Source of the DNA: Tanypteryx hageni | Taxonomy: Eukaryota > Arthropoda > Insecta > Odonata > Petaluridae | NCBI GenBank assembly: GCA_028673005.1 | Contig: CM054112.1 | Coordinates: forward strand, 28,126,124 to 28,190,123 | Direction: 5' to 3' | DNA length: 64,000 bases | Shown: piece after piece, positions 45,214-55,385 of the stretch | How positions within the stretch are numbered: the first letter of the stretch is position 1 | Layout: each line of letters opens with the position of its first letter | Translations under genes and position numbers: made by a program | The notes under the pieces: model-generated | Seen by the model: only the letters and a program-made list of their open reading frames with translations | Databases searched by the model: none | Told to the model about the DNA's origin: nothing

Positions 45214-46508
45214 TATTGGACTCCAGACCACCTGACACAAGACCATCCTCCCATTTCCTAACGAAGCTGGCTAAAATGGTGCTCCAAAAAAACAACTTCT
45301 CTTTCGGAGGGCGCCACTACCTACAAATAAAAGGTACCGCGATGGGCACTCGCATGGCGCCCTCCTATGCCAATGCCTTCTTAGGCGAATGGGAGGAACG
45401 CTTTCTTGACGTTTCCCCCAGACCACTCCTATGGCTGAGGTATATTGACGATATTTTTCTTCTCTGGACACATGGACCCGACTCGCTACAATCCTTTTTA
45501 CAACGCCTCTCATCCCACCCCACGCTTTCCTTCACCCACCACTCCTCTGCCTCCAACATCACCTTCCTGGATGTCGATCTCTCCATCCGGGAAAACAAAA
45601 TCCACACCAGCGTGCACCTCAAGCCTTCCAACCGCCTTCAATATCTCCAGTTCAACAGCTGCCATCCCCTCCACACCAAAACCTCTATTCCCTACGCCCT
45701 AGCCCGACGAGGGCGGAGAATTTGCTCGGACAGAGATTCCCTGTCCGAGTACTGCTCCACCCTCGAACATGCCTTCTTACAGCGCGGATACCCGCCGGAT
45801 CTGATCCGAGACCAAATCCGGCGGGCAGTCGCACCCGCCACCCCTAACTCCCACCTCAATACCCACACCACCACCGATTCCACCCTCCAACTCACCCTAA
45901 CCACCCTGTATTTCCCCGGCATCCACGACATTCTGAAAAACATCCTGAAAGCCGCCCACCTTATCCTCTCATCCTCCCCTCACCAGATCCCATTTCCCAG
46001 ACCACCGATGCTCTCCTTCCGCCGTCCCCCTAATCTGGCAAATATTCTATGGAAGAAAGAACCCCCAGCATCCACGCCTTTACACCCTGCCGGATCTTAC
46101 CCCTGCGGTAGACCCCGATGTCTAACATGCCCAATAAACCCCCCCTGCAACTCCTTCTCCAGTCCCACAACTAACATCACCTACCCCATAACTTCCACCA
46201 CCAACTGTACCACCCGCAATATCATTTACCTCCTGAGATGCACCCAATGTCCCGCCTTTTATGTTGGCCTCACCAGCAATCCCCTCAACATCCGCATGAA
46301 TGGCCACCGCAACAGCGTCATTCTCAAACGACCGCTGCCGGTGGCCATTCATGCGAACAAACATAATTTAAAGTTCAACAACTGCTTCACAGTGAGAGTC
46401 ATTCGCGCTCTCCCCGACAATGCTTCGGCTCCCCAACTCCGTCAGTGGGAGCTTTCGCATATCCATCTCCTAAACTCCTTCACTCCCCCAGGCCTCAACC
46501 TTCGATAG
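45214..46508 (+). pseudogene. Penelope-like gene fragment (unit C)
   Basis: About 431 codons from LLDSRPPDTRPSSHF through YIDDIFLLW, the Cys motif and GIY-YIG to NLR and TAG. Open throughout, nearly identical to the intact copy (for example K for E in TKLAKM, R for C in EERFLD, I for V in PVAIHAN). It lacks the first ~490 residues including motif A, so it cannot make a working RT by itself. Open codons upstream (from 45021) are antisense to unit B. Confidence 0.9.
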
Positions 46509-46649
46509 CTTTTCACACCCTTTCTGTCTTCTTCCAACACCCTACCCATCCCCAACCCCCTCCGTTTCCTCCAATCCTCGACCTTTCCGTACTACCCTTC
46601 CGCCCCCATGCCTCCACCCAGTGTCACCGCCATCAGTTCTCTCTCTGTA

Positions 46650-46681
46650 GCTGAAGAAGGAGTAGTTCCGAAAGCTTTACG
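46650..46681 (+). ncRNA. Hammerhead-like motif in pLTR of unit C
   Basis: CTGAAGA (46651-46657), A, GGA/TCC stem with GTAGT loop, GAAA (46670-46673), GCTT. GTAG before the core can pair with TTAC after it. Confidence 0.45.
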
Positions 46682-46856
46682 TTTGTGATGTTTCTGTGTT
46701 TTTGTGTTATTTTACGTGTGTCGCTTCGACATCCCCAGGGCCTCACCAACCTGAAGTCGTCTGATTGGTGAGTGCTCACTGGGTTTCCTCATCCCAACAC
46801 CTTGTTGACATCCATATATTCATTTTACCTTTCCTTTTCCGTAAGTTGTTATATAT

Positions 46857-48293
46857 ATAGATATATATACAGTACCGGCCCGAGCTACGGGCGAGCCGGG
46901 CGGCTGCCCGGGACGTCGAATCTTGTGGGTCACCATCCTGACTGTTCCATTCTTACATTAAAATATGAAAAACTGCCGAAATCTTTCTCACCTCTGTCTT
47001 AGACTGCTAAAACCAAGAATAAAAGGGCTACCGAAAATTCCCACACACAACTCTTTTGTAGGAAGTACTCCCAGGAATGGCTTTGTGGGTTCGTTGTTTT
47101 GATACTGAGAAATAATGGTGTAAAAAGGGTCTCGTGCAGTTGAGTTGGCTACTGAAGAATAGAGATTAAAAACAAAAGCTCAAATTAGGCTTTCACCAAC
47201 TCTATCACGCCTCTCATTTGGGTTCATAAATGTGCACCTTTTCTCAAAGTGGTCACCAATGTTTTAGGACACCCCCACTCCATGACAGCTTTGGGAAAAC
47301 CCGAGTCCTCATCCACTAACTTCCCATTTCTAGGGCTGTGGTCATTATTCTCTTTGCTTTTGTCGAAGAAACAATGTATCTAACTTGGTATAAGTGTCTT
47401 TGGTGTCAGAATAGTTATTCTTTTACATCCTGAAGGGGAAATCATCTTTCTCAAATCAACACGCACAAGAGTAAGGGCAGTCTCTCTATAAAATCAATTT
47501 ATTTTAATTTAGTAGGGTTGATTTTAGGTAAGTAAATTTCTCGAATCTCAAATGGCATGTAGAATAGTTTTTTGTCAAGATGCTAAAATGCAATTAACGT
47601 TATTAATGTGGATTAATCATTTTTACTTTTTCTTCTTCTTTTTGATGTGAATTCCTATATAATTTCTTTTGCCACAATCTTTATTTATCATTCATATATA
47701 TACTGCTTTTAAAGGAAATTTTGTTTCATAAAAGAACCCTATTTAGTCGGAGAGAGAATAGAGTAGACGCCGACTCCTTAGCAATTCATCTAATACCAAA
47801 TATGCTCCCTCTGCTCATTTGTTTATAAATATTTGAACGTAACTTCACTTTTCTCACATGCCTGATGTGTCCCTGCATTTCTTCATTTGCTTGCACATCT
47901 CATTACGAATCTCTCTTAAATAACTTGAGTTTTTGCATATTTTCTCTGTATTTCTTTTTAAATTAAATTTAATATCAACCTTTATCGACATCCAATGATT
48001 AAAAAGGAATACTACCAAGCCAAATTTTAATATGCAGTCTTTGCGAAAAATCCAATGGTGAGATTGCCAAGCTAGAAATTGATGGAATGAAATGATCATA
48101 TGATCCTAAGCAGACAGGCGTTAGCTGTAAAGTTGGGAATAATTTTGAAACGAGAAAAAAACCATTTGAGAGGGAGGGGTTTTCTTCAACGTGTATCTCT
48201 TGGAGGACGTCCATTGGGGCTGGTTGATACTAGCTTGGCTAGCCTGAACCAACTAAGAAAAAAACCGGCATTCAGAAACAGGAGTAATAATCT
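46857..48293. other. Mostly unrecognised; possible hAT terminus at 46871
   Basis: cagtaccggcccgagctacg at ~46871 looks like a hAT-type end, with G/C-rich text after it, but no matching partner was found. The remainder to 48293 has no gene that I can support. Confidence 0.35.
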
Positions 48294-48364
48294 GCTATGG
48301 TAGTTCAGTGGTAGAATATCCGCCCAGCAAGTGGAAGACCTGGGTTCGATTCCCAGTCATAGCA
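48294..48364 (+). tRNA. tRNA-Gly-like gene with AGC anticodon (possible pseudogene)
   Basis: Folds into a complete 71-nt cloverleaf: acceptor GCTATGG/TCATAGC (one G-U), D stem GTTC/GAAT, anticodon stem TCCGC/GTGGA, loop CCAGCAA, a 4-nt variable loop, T stem CTGGG/CCCAG with loop TTCGATT, discriminator A. A and B boxes (TAGTTCAGTGG, GGTTCGATTCC) and a T6 terminator at 48368-48373 are intact. The body resembles tRNA-Gly, but the anticodon triplet is AGC (Ala), position 33 is C not T, and the Ala identity pair G3:U70 is absent (T3:A70). Probably a diverged or pseudo tRNA. Confidence 0.75.
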
Positions 48365-48373
48365 GAATTTTTT

Positions 48374-50183
48374 CTCACTTCAAAGTTATTCCCGACATTG
48401 ATGAAATTAAAATAAAAGAACATATTCTTTCTTTCCATCCACTCTCAGATGCAACAGGTGATGGAATTTATGAATCAATTGCGCAAATGCTAAATGATTT
48501 TAAACTTGATTTAGGCAATTGCAGAGGCCAGGGTTATGACAATGGTGCCAACATGAAAGGCAAAAATAAAGGTGATCAGGCTAGAATTTTAAGTTGTGAC
48601 CCACGAGCATTTTTTATGCCTTGTGGATGCCTCTTTAAATTTAGTAATTGGGGACACTGTGGCAAACTCAGTTTTATCTAAGAGGTTTTTTTGGCATAAT
48701 ACATTTATGTTGTTTTCAGCTTTGGTTTGTAGATGGGAACTGCTGAAGAAATACGTTAAATGCTTGACTCCTAAACCTTTGTCTGAATCCAGGTGGGAAT
48801 GTATAAATGACAGCGTTAAACCTATTAAAAATGATATTTTAGAATTGAGGAATGCCTTCATTGAATTGGCCAAAAACACATGTGCTGAGTCTATTGTTGC
48901 ATCTGAAGCTGAATCTCTTATAGAAAAAATCGATGATTTTAGTTTTTTATTACACTTTGCATGTGGAATGACATTTTATTTAAAATCAGTTTGGTAAGCA
49001 AATCAATGCAGGGCACCAACATGGACAGAAGCACTACAGTCATGCTTACGGAGAACTGTACTGAATTTTTAATGAAATACAGAAATGCTGGTTATGACGA
49101 AGTTTTAAAATCGGCAAAACAATTAGCAGAAAGATTAAATGTAAAATGTGAGTTTAGAATTACCAGATTCAGACAAGTAAATGATTTTAGTGGCCAAATG
49201 ATATGGGAAAGAGAAGAAAAATAATTTCAAAACAATGTTTTCAATGTAATATTAGACAATGTAATCATGTCCCTGACAGAAAAATTTAAACAAATGGAAA
49301 CCTTACATGATACTTGGAAATTTCTGTATATTTTTTTTAAATCTGATGTGGCCACCACATGACTTTCTCCATACCTGTAATATTTCTAAAAATTCCAAAT
49401 AGGTTAAATGATAATAAATATTTTAAGGAACAGCGAGAAATTTTTAGACTACGAAGAACAGAAATACACTCAAACCATAGCCTTCTAATATTGGATATAG
49501 CCAGGAAGCTCCAACAAGTAAGAAAATAAAAATGAACCTTACCAACAATAAGACGTAACTAATTGTAAAGTGTTTACAATAGTCGCCGGTAGGTGGTGTA
49601 ATAAGTGAAAAGAGTAAATACCTACTTCCGGTTGACCGATTTTTACCAAAAACTAATCAGTTCTTGTCCCTTTGACAAATATGTCAAATATAAAATTTAG
49701 CATTGACTTGATCAGCTTCCGAGTTAGAGCACCCACAAAATTCCGGTCACAGACACACCCACAGACATTATCTAGAAAATAGTCAAAACATGTTCAGGGG
49801 TCCTTAAAACATGTATTTCCGTTTAAATCTCGAATTCGATTTTTTTCATGAAAATATTACTTTCTCTAAGTTTCGTATATGGAGAAAGTAAAAATGGGGA
49901 TCATGATGATTTATTAAAAAGGTCCAAACAACTTGAAATCAAGCTTAGTGATCATAATGAATGTGATGTAAATGGTGAAAAGTTGTGCCAAGAAATTGGA
50001 CCATTGATGATATTGTTGCCTGAAAATGTACCCGGCAATGGTTTGAGCATTTTGAAGTTCATAAATTCAAACCAAATGTTAGATATGTTAGCAGATGTAT
50101 GGGGTAGCTTTGCGAGTTATGCTGACCATTCCTCTAACTGTGGCAAGTGGAGAAAGAAGTTTCAGCTAACTGAAGTTAATTAA
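48374..50183 (+). pseudogene. ZMYM1-like hAT transposase relic
   Basis: The clearest segment is 48374-48681: IKIKEHILSFHPLSDATGDGIYE and GNCRGQGYDNGANMKGKNKGDQARIL, the conserved catalytic-core motif of ZMYM1-type hAT proteins, then a degraded PCGCLFKF (usually PC.AH.LNL). Later pieces at 48719-48997, ~49060-49224 and 49848-50183 (NEKLCQE-type text near the C-terminus) are in other frames. Between them, ~49455-49530 resembles the LINE endonuclease end (CCTTCTAATA..) and 49590-49860 has Helitron-like text. Inactive; a relative of the relic at 6943-8270. Confidence 0.7.
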
Positions 50184-50681
50184 AACATACCTACGATCGT
50201 CCATGTCGCAGACTAGGTTGAATTCGCTGGCGATTTAATTGTTCGAAAATCGCGCAGTTGCTAAATTGGATTTTTCAGAAATAATTAATAATTTTGCTGA
50301 TTTGAAATCTAGAAAGAAGATACACTAAGGAAAATGTTTTTGGCATCAACTGATCAAAATATGAATTGATTAAACTAAAAGTTGTAATTTTATTGTATAA
50401 AATTTTAATGGATTTATCGTCTTATATTAATAAATGTATCATAAAAATTATATGATATCTTTTGGCATTGTATGTATCATAGTTATCTATATGATAATTT
50501 GGATATTTCGTATTGTGATCATCAGTAAAATAATGTGAATATAATATTGCCTTTTAATGTATTTATTGCTCGGTTACAGTTCAGTATATTGTTTCAGTTT
50601 TTGAGCTTAAAAATAGTCACAAAAAATGCCTTATACATTTTTTCTTATCTTGAGGAGGGAAGGGTGCACAAAATATATATA
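50184..50681. other. AT-rich intron sequence
   Basis: No recognisable features. Confidence 0.4.
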
Positions 50682-51987
50682 CGAGGGTGGTTCAAATGAA
50701 AACAGCAAAAGTGAAAAGAAAAATTTTTTATTAAAACCTTTGACAAAATATTGATTTACTTTTCAACATATTCCCCTCCTCCTGCAATGCACGTATACCA
50801 TCACGAAACCAACACATGGATTCTGTCGGAGAAGAACTTTTTTGGTTGGTTGCAAAGCCAATCATGCACCGCATTTTTAAGATCGCAGTCGGAACGAAAG
50901 TGTTTCCCTCGTAATGCCTCTTTGAGTGGGCCAAAAATATGAAAATCACTCAGAGTCAAGTCTGGGGAAGAAGGAGGATAGGGTATCACTTCAAAATGCA
51001 GATCCTGAATGGTTTCAAGAGTCGCACGGGCACTTTGAGGACATGCATTGTCTAGTTGCAAACAAACTCCTTTTCGAATGAGTCCTTGACATTTGGACAG
51101 GATTGCAGTCTTCAGTCTGTTATTAAGAAGATCTCAGTAGGAATCACTATTGACAGTTGTCACTTTTTCCATATAACTCTCCTAAATTATTCCATTTTTG
51201 TCCCAAAATGCAGTCAACATCACTTTTCCTGTGGATGGTTTTGCTTTGAATTTTTTTGGCTTCGGCGAGCTTGGATGCCACCATTCTTTACTTGCTCACT
51301 TACTCTTAGGCTGAAAGTGACCATCCCCAGTCACTACGCGGTTCAAGAAATCTTCCCCTTCAGCTTCATACCGAGAGAGTAGCATAGAGCAGACGTCAAC
51401 ACGTTGTTGCTTCAGGTCTTCAGTGAGTTACCGGGGCACCCACCTCGAACAAACTTTATTGAATCCAAGCTCTTTGTGGACAATATTGTGAACAGATTCA
51501 ATGCTGATCCTCAATTTCTTGCTGATTTCTTTCACTTTAATGTGACGGTTTTTGCGAATGAGCCTATCAACAGCAGAAATGTTCTCCGGTGTGACAATGC
51601 GATCAGTCTGGCCTGGCCAAGCAGCATCTTCCACGTCTTGTACACCATTTTAAAACTTTTTCAACCCATTTATACACTCTGTGATATACAGTTATCTCCA
51701 TACACATTAACCATCCTCCTGTATATTTCAAATAGTTTCACTCCTTCTGCGTTCAAAAATCGTATCACTGATCTCAACTCCAACTTTGTGCAATGTTCTA
51801 TACAAGATGCCATACTTACATGACAAGGGATACCAAATACCACAAAATATCCCACCAAAATAATAATAACAATAACAACAAAAATAATTAACAATAGCAA
51901 CAAAAATAGCAGTTACAATAATAATAGGATTTCATACTTCTTCCCACTTTCTTTTTACTTTTGCTGTTTTCATTTGAACCACCCTTG
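50682..51987 (-). mobile_element. mariner element, full length but decayed
   Basis: A 1,306-bp element flanked by TA (50680-50681, 51988-51989). TIRs are cgagggtggttcaaatgaaa and, reverse complemented, caagggtggttcaaatgaaa, continuing through acagcaaaagt. TIR sequence and transposase differ from the mariner at 36154. Confidence 0.95.
50731..51850 (-). pseudogene. mariner transposase, multiple frameshifts
   Basis: - strand pieces in order: 51820-51670 (RSVIRFLNAEGVKLFEIYRR, first HTH), 51634-51428 (second HTH, ending KVCSRWVPR), a degraded central part with the first Asp region near 51330-51300, then 51061-50801 (QLDNACPQSA with the second Asp, PPSSPDLTLSDFHIFGPLKEAL with the third). HFRSDCDLKNAVHDWL follows. 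LGFNKVCSRWVP and HIFGPLKE resemble the mellifera-type mariners. Broken in at least three places. Confidence 0.85.
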
Positions 51988-51989
51988 TA

Positions 51990-52893
51990 CATATAATATC
52001 AGGAGGCTTATTTGTGCATACATCCTAATTAAAATAGAATAATATGGAAGAAATTTAATGATCAAATCTTGATAAAGTATGTTTAAAAATACATGCTTAA
52101 CAAAATGACCATGTTAAAAGTATGCTACCTTTTATAATATAAAGATGGATGCATCATATAAGAACCAAGTTAAACTAACGACAGTAGAGGTGAAAGGAAA
52201 ATATTAACAAAAAATTCCCTTTGATTTAGATCAGAAGTGTCAAATAGGATTTCAATATTTCCAACATTTGTGCCCATATATGCTTTGTTTATAAATAAGA
52301 TGCACAACTTTTTGAAAGTTGGTTTTTAAGTTGCTAAGCAGTATAAGTCAAGAATTATGCTATGCACAGCAAGGCACAGTAACGTACAAGTTTTGAAATG
52401 TCTACATAAAATATATATTTTTCAACCCTTAAATTTAATTTTAGATGCTTGAGTATATTTGTTTATTAGATTTTTTCGTTTAAATGGAAAGCAAAAAAAT
52501 TTTACAGTTCAAGATGTTGGATATTGAATAACATAGAATGACCAATAATGTTTTCTGTTATCTAGATTAAAAATTTATAGTGAAAATCAAATGCTATAAA
52601 CTATAAAAATTTTCCCGCTTCCACAGTACCACAGTTTCATTTATACAACTTATCATTGCACTCTGAAATGCATGTTGCTTCTAGGTCAATTACATATAAC
52701 AACAACATGTATTTTATCTCTTGATTTATTTCTATTGCAAAAGTAACAGGTGTCTTATACTATTTCTCTGCTATTTTGTTAATTCAACCAGGTTTTAGTG
52801 TATTTAAATGTGATGTATTGTAGAAAATCACGAATGTGTTATCATTTGCATTGAAAATGGATTAATTTTAACACAGAAGCATTCAATCCACAG
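51990..52893. other. End of 36.6-kb intron
   Basis: AT-rich, no repeats recognised. It ends with the acceptor attcaatccacag at 52881-52893. Confidence 0.45.
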
Positions 52894-53134
52894 GCACAAG
52901 GATGATTCAGTGATTGCTGTGGAGAGATCCTATCCTCGCCTTGCTACTTACGCTGTATTAGCTAATCTTGGTCACCAAAAAGAGACGCGGGACCTTTCTG
53001 GAATTTTCTATGGGGGAGAAGTTGTAGCTGGTGCAATAATGTCTGGCAGATCCTACCCAACTGGTCATAGAGTCAGTTTTCAGTCTCTCATGCTTAGTCC
53101 TGGGGAAGCGCTTGTTGTAAAATTGGATAAGTAA
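52894..53134 (+). CDS. SLC3A2/CD98hc-like heavy chain, terminal exon
   Basis: The first base completes AG from 16284 to Arg (AG|G), then 79 codons and a stop at 53134. The joined text FTIR/HKDDSVIAVERS followed by YAVLANLGHQKETRDLSGI and SLMLSPGEALVVKLDK matches domain C of the family (RHWDQ...VVLNFG... and ...PHEGLLLRF at the end). The next in-frame event is TAA, so this is the C-terminus. The intron joining it to 16284 is 36,609 bp, packed with the transposons listed above. I see no extra exon in between, and the phases argue against one. Confidence 0.85.
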
Positions 53135-54192
53135 TGACAGTAGGCATATAGAAGAGTACTTAAGACCCAACATCTGTTATTATTGAAAGAAAATAATGTC
53201 CATGGTGCTATTTTTTATTTTTCTCATTAAAACAGTGTATTTCATCTAATAAGTTCATAATTTTGTTTATGAGCAAATATTTTGAGATGATGGTATTATG
53301 TATCTAAAATTACATCTCATGTAAATGCAAGTTAATCCAACTCGAATACAATTTGAACAGCACTCTTACTGATAAAACCAGGTAAATTAAACTTATTGTC
53401 TACATAAAACATATTTAGCAGCAGCATTGATGAACATAACTGCTAGATACATATATTATTTGCAAGAGTATTTTTTCAATGTAGCTGCCTTATAGTACTT
53501 GATTTGATAAAAATGTAGATACATAGCTGTCCCATATAACAGTAAGTGAATAAAATAATTTTAATGAAGAATTGTCAGCCATTCCTCTCCCAGAGAAATG
53601 TATGAATACATTTTTACTGTGATTTAAGATATTTTTAAATACTTTTAATTTTTCATTGCTTCTTTGTCAATTCAGTGTGCATATACACCACTGGTCTTTT
53701 CTAATGATCTAGCCAGAAATTAGTCATCTTCATATTTTTATCAATATGTTTTATATTCCATATAGCCAAGTGCTAAAGGTTTCTTTGTATTGAAATTAGG
53801 AGTTCCGTTCTAGTGAAAATTTATGTTATGAATTAAATCCAATGTTTTTGATTCATTAAAATTTGACGTCTAAAAATGACAGAGAAACAATATCTAGCAA
53901 ATTCAATTATATTTTAGTTATAAATAATATGAATATATTTTGGAGTTTTATTTTGACTCATGATGGTGTTAAACCAAGTTAATTTGATTTTTGTATGATC
54001 CAATGAAAAGCACCATGAATCTGAATTCAGATTATTTTCTTTCAGTAAGGCTGAATTTGGCTAGTTAAACTTTTTCAAATCCTTTGCTATTTGCTCATTT
54101 TTGTTATTAACATTTTAAAATATTAATTGGCACCTTATGGTTGTTAAAAATGTTTTGTTTTGATGTTTTGTTGCTGAATTTTGTTAATAAAA
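53135..54192 (+). promoter_or_regulatory. 3' UTR and candidate polyA signals of the SLC3A2-like gene
   Basis: AATAAA hexamers occur at 53549-53554 and 54186-54191. Either could end the transcript; no cDNA evidence is available. Confidence 0.35.
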
Positions 54193-55006
54193 GATCTAAA
54201 TCATTGCATTTGGAATTTTTTTATCTATTGTCATACGAGAATTAAGAGCACTTGCACGAAATTAATTACCTTTTCTTATAGAATTAGTGTAATTGAGGGT
54301 CACCAGGCATACTGAATTCTGAGATAGTCTTACATTTTGATTTTATGTCCTGAAAAAATTCTCCGGGGCACCGAAAAGTCCCAGATTTCTTGTTCCTGCT
54401 TTGTAGTGTTCCATTTTCACAAATAGATATTTAAAAAATGGCATTTTATGAAGATTTTATTGGGCAAGTTAATCTGAGGCCGTCTCTCAGTTGAACTTGC
54501 TCAACTGCACACGTTACTTGCATAAATCAACTCAGACTTTTAATGTAACAATTTCGCAATTGGTGAAACAAGATATCTCAAGCACAGAAATAATCGAGGA
54601 CCTAGCAATTTTATTGAAAAAATACAGATATGTGAAGAATTCTTTTTTAATACAAGCCACTACAAATATTCTTAATGACTTGAATAATGAAAAATGATGA
54701 TTTCTAGATTTTTTATAACCTTTTGAAACTTGTAATGAAAACATTAAAAGAGGGTCCTATCAACACCAAAACTTCAAACCTTTTACTAGGATTTTGCTAA
54801 AGGAAAAACCAGCCTGGGAATTAGCTGATAAAAGCTATCTATTGATAAAGAGTATTAATCAAAATATCTATTTTCGTTGATGAAGTGCAATATGTTCAAA
54901 ATTAAAATCTGTAACCAAAACTATTAAACATGTTCAATAAAAAACGTTTTAATGCGTTCTTTACATGAAGTGAATGCATATAGGGGAGGTTGTTTCTGTC
55001 CATATG
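54193..55006. other. Intergenic AT-rich sequence
   Basis: Short frames exist (for example 54491-54697) but show no recognisable protein features. Confidence 0.35.
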
Positions 55007-55385
55007 TTAAAACTGGAACCGCTGGAAGTATTTTGATGAAATTTGGTATTTGGGAGTTTTAGTAAAATTTGTCAATAGATTCCAATTTTGGTTAAAATCG
55101 GACAATAATTACGACCACTTTACATGAAGACGTACATGTAGTTTACAATGTTCCTCAGTTTCAACTCTGGAACAGCTGGACGTATTTTGATGAAATTTTG
55201 TATTGGAGAGTTTTACTAAAATTTGTTGGCTGATTCCAATTTTGGTTAAAACCAGACAATAATTACGACCACTTTACATGAAGACATACACTACTTAGTT
55301 TACAACATGTTTCAACCCTGGGACCACAGGATGTATTTTGATGAAATTTGGTATTGGGGAGTTTTACTAAAATTTGTGGATCTCA
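55007..55385. repeat. Tandem repeat, ~152-bp period, 2.5 copies
   Basis: The unit 'ctggaac.gctgga.gtattttgatgaaatttggtatt' followed by 'ccaattttggttaaaa' and 'ttacgaccactttacatgaag' starts near 55014, 55168 and 55319 (spacings 154 and 151). Confidence 0.85.

Larger units (their letters stand above)
45214..46856 (+). mobile_element. Penelope-like unit C, inverted and 5'-truncated
   Basis: Begins at ttattggactcc (within the RT region) and runs through the C-terminus, the pLTR (46640-46840) and ccttttccgtaagttgttat to an AT run. It is head-to-head with unit B: about 1.06 kb of B is the inverse of part of C, with ~0.55 kb of extra RT sequence in C. At the junction only one or two T residues could be shared. 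Confidence 0.9.

Noticed and set aside
54491..54697. 69-residue + strand frame (starts MNLLNCTRYLHK)
   Set aside because: Short, AT-rich, no recognisable features.
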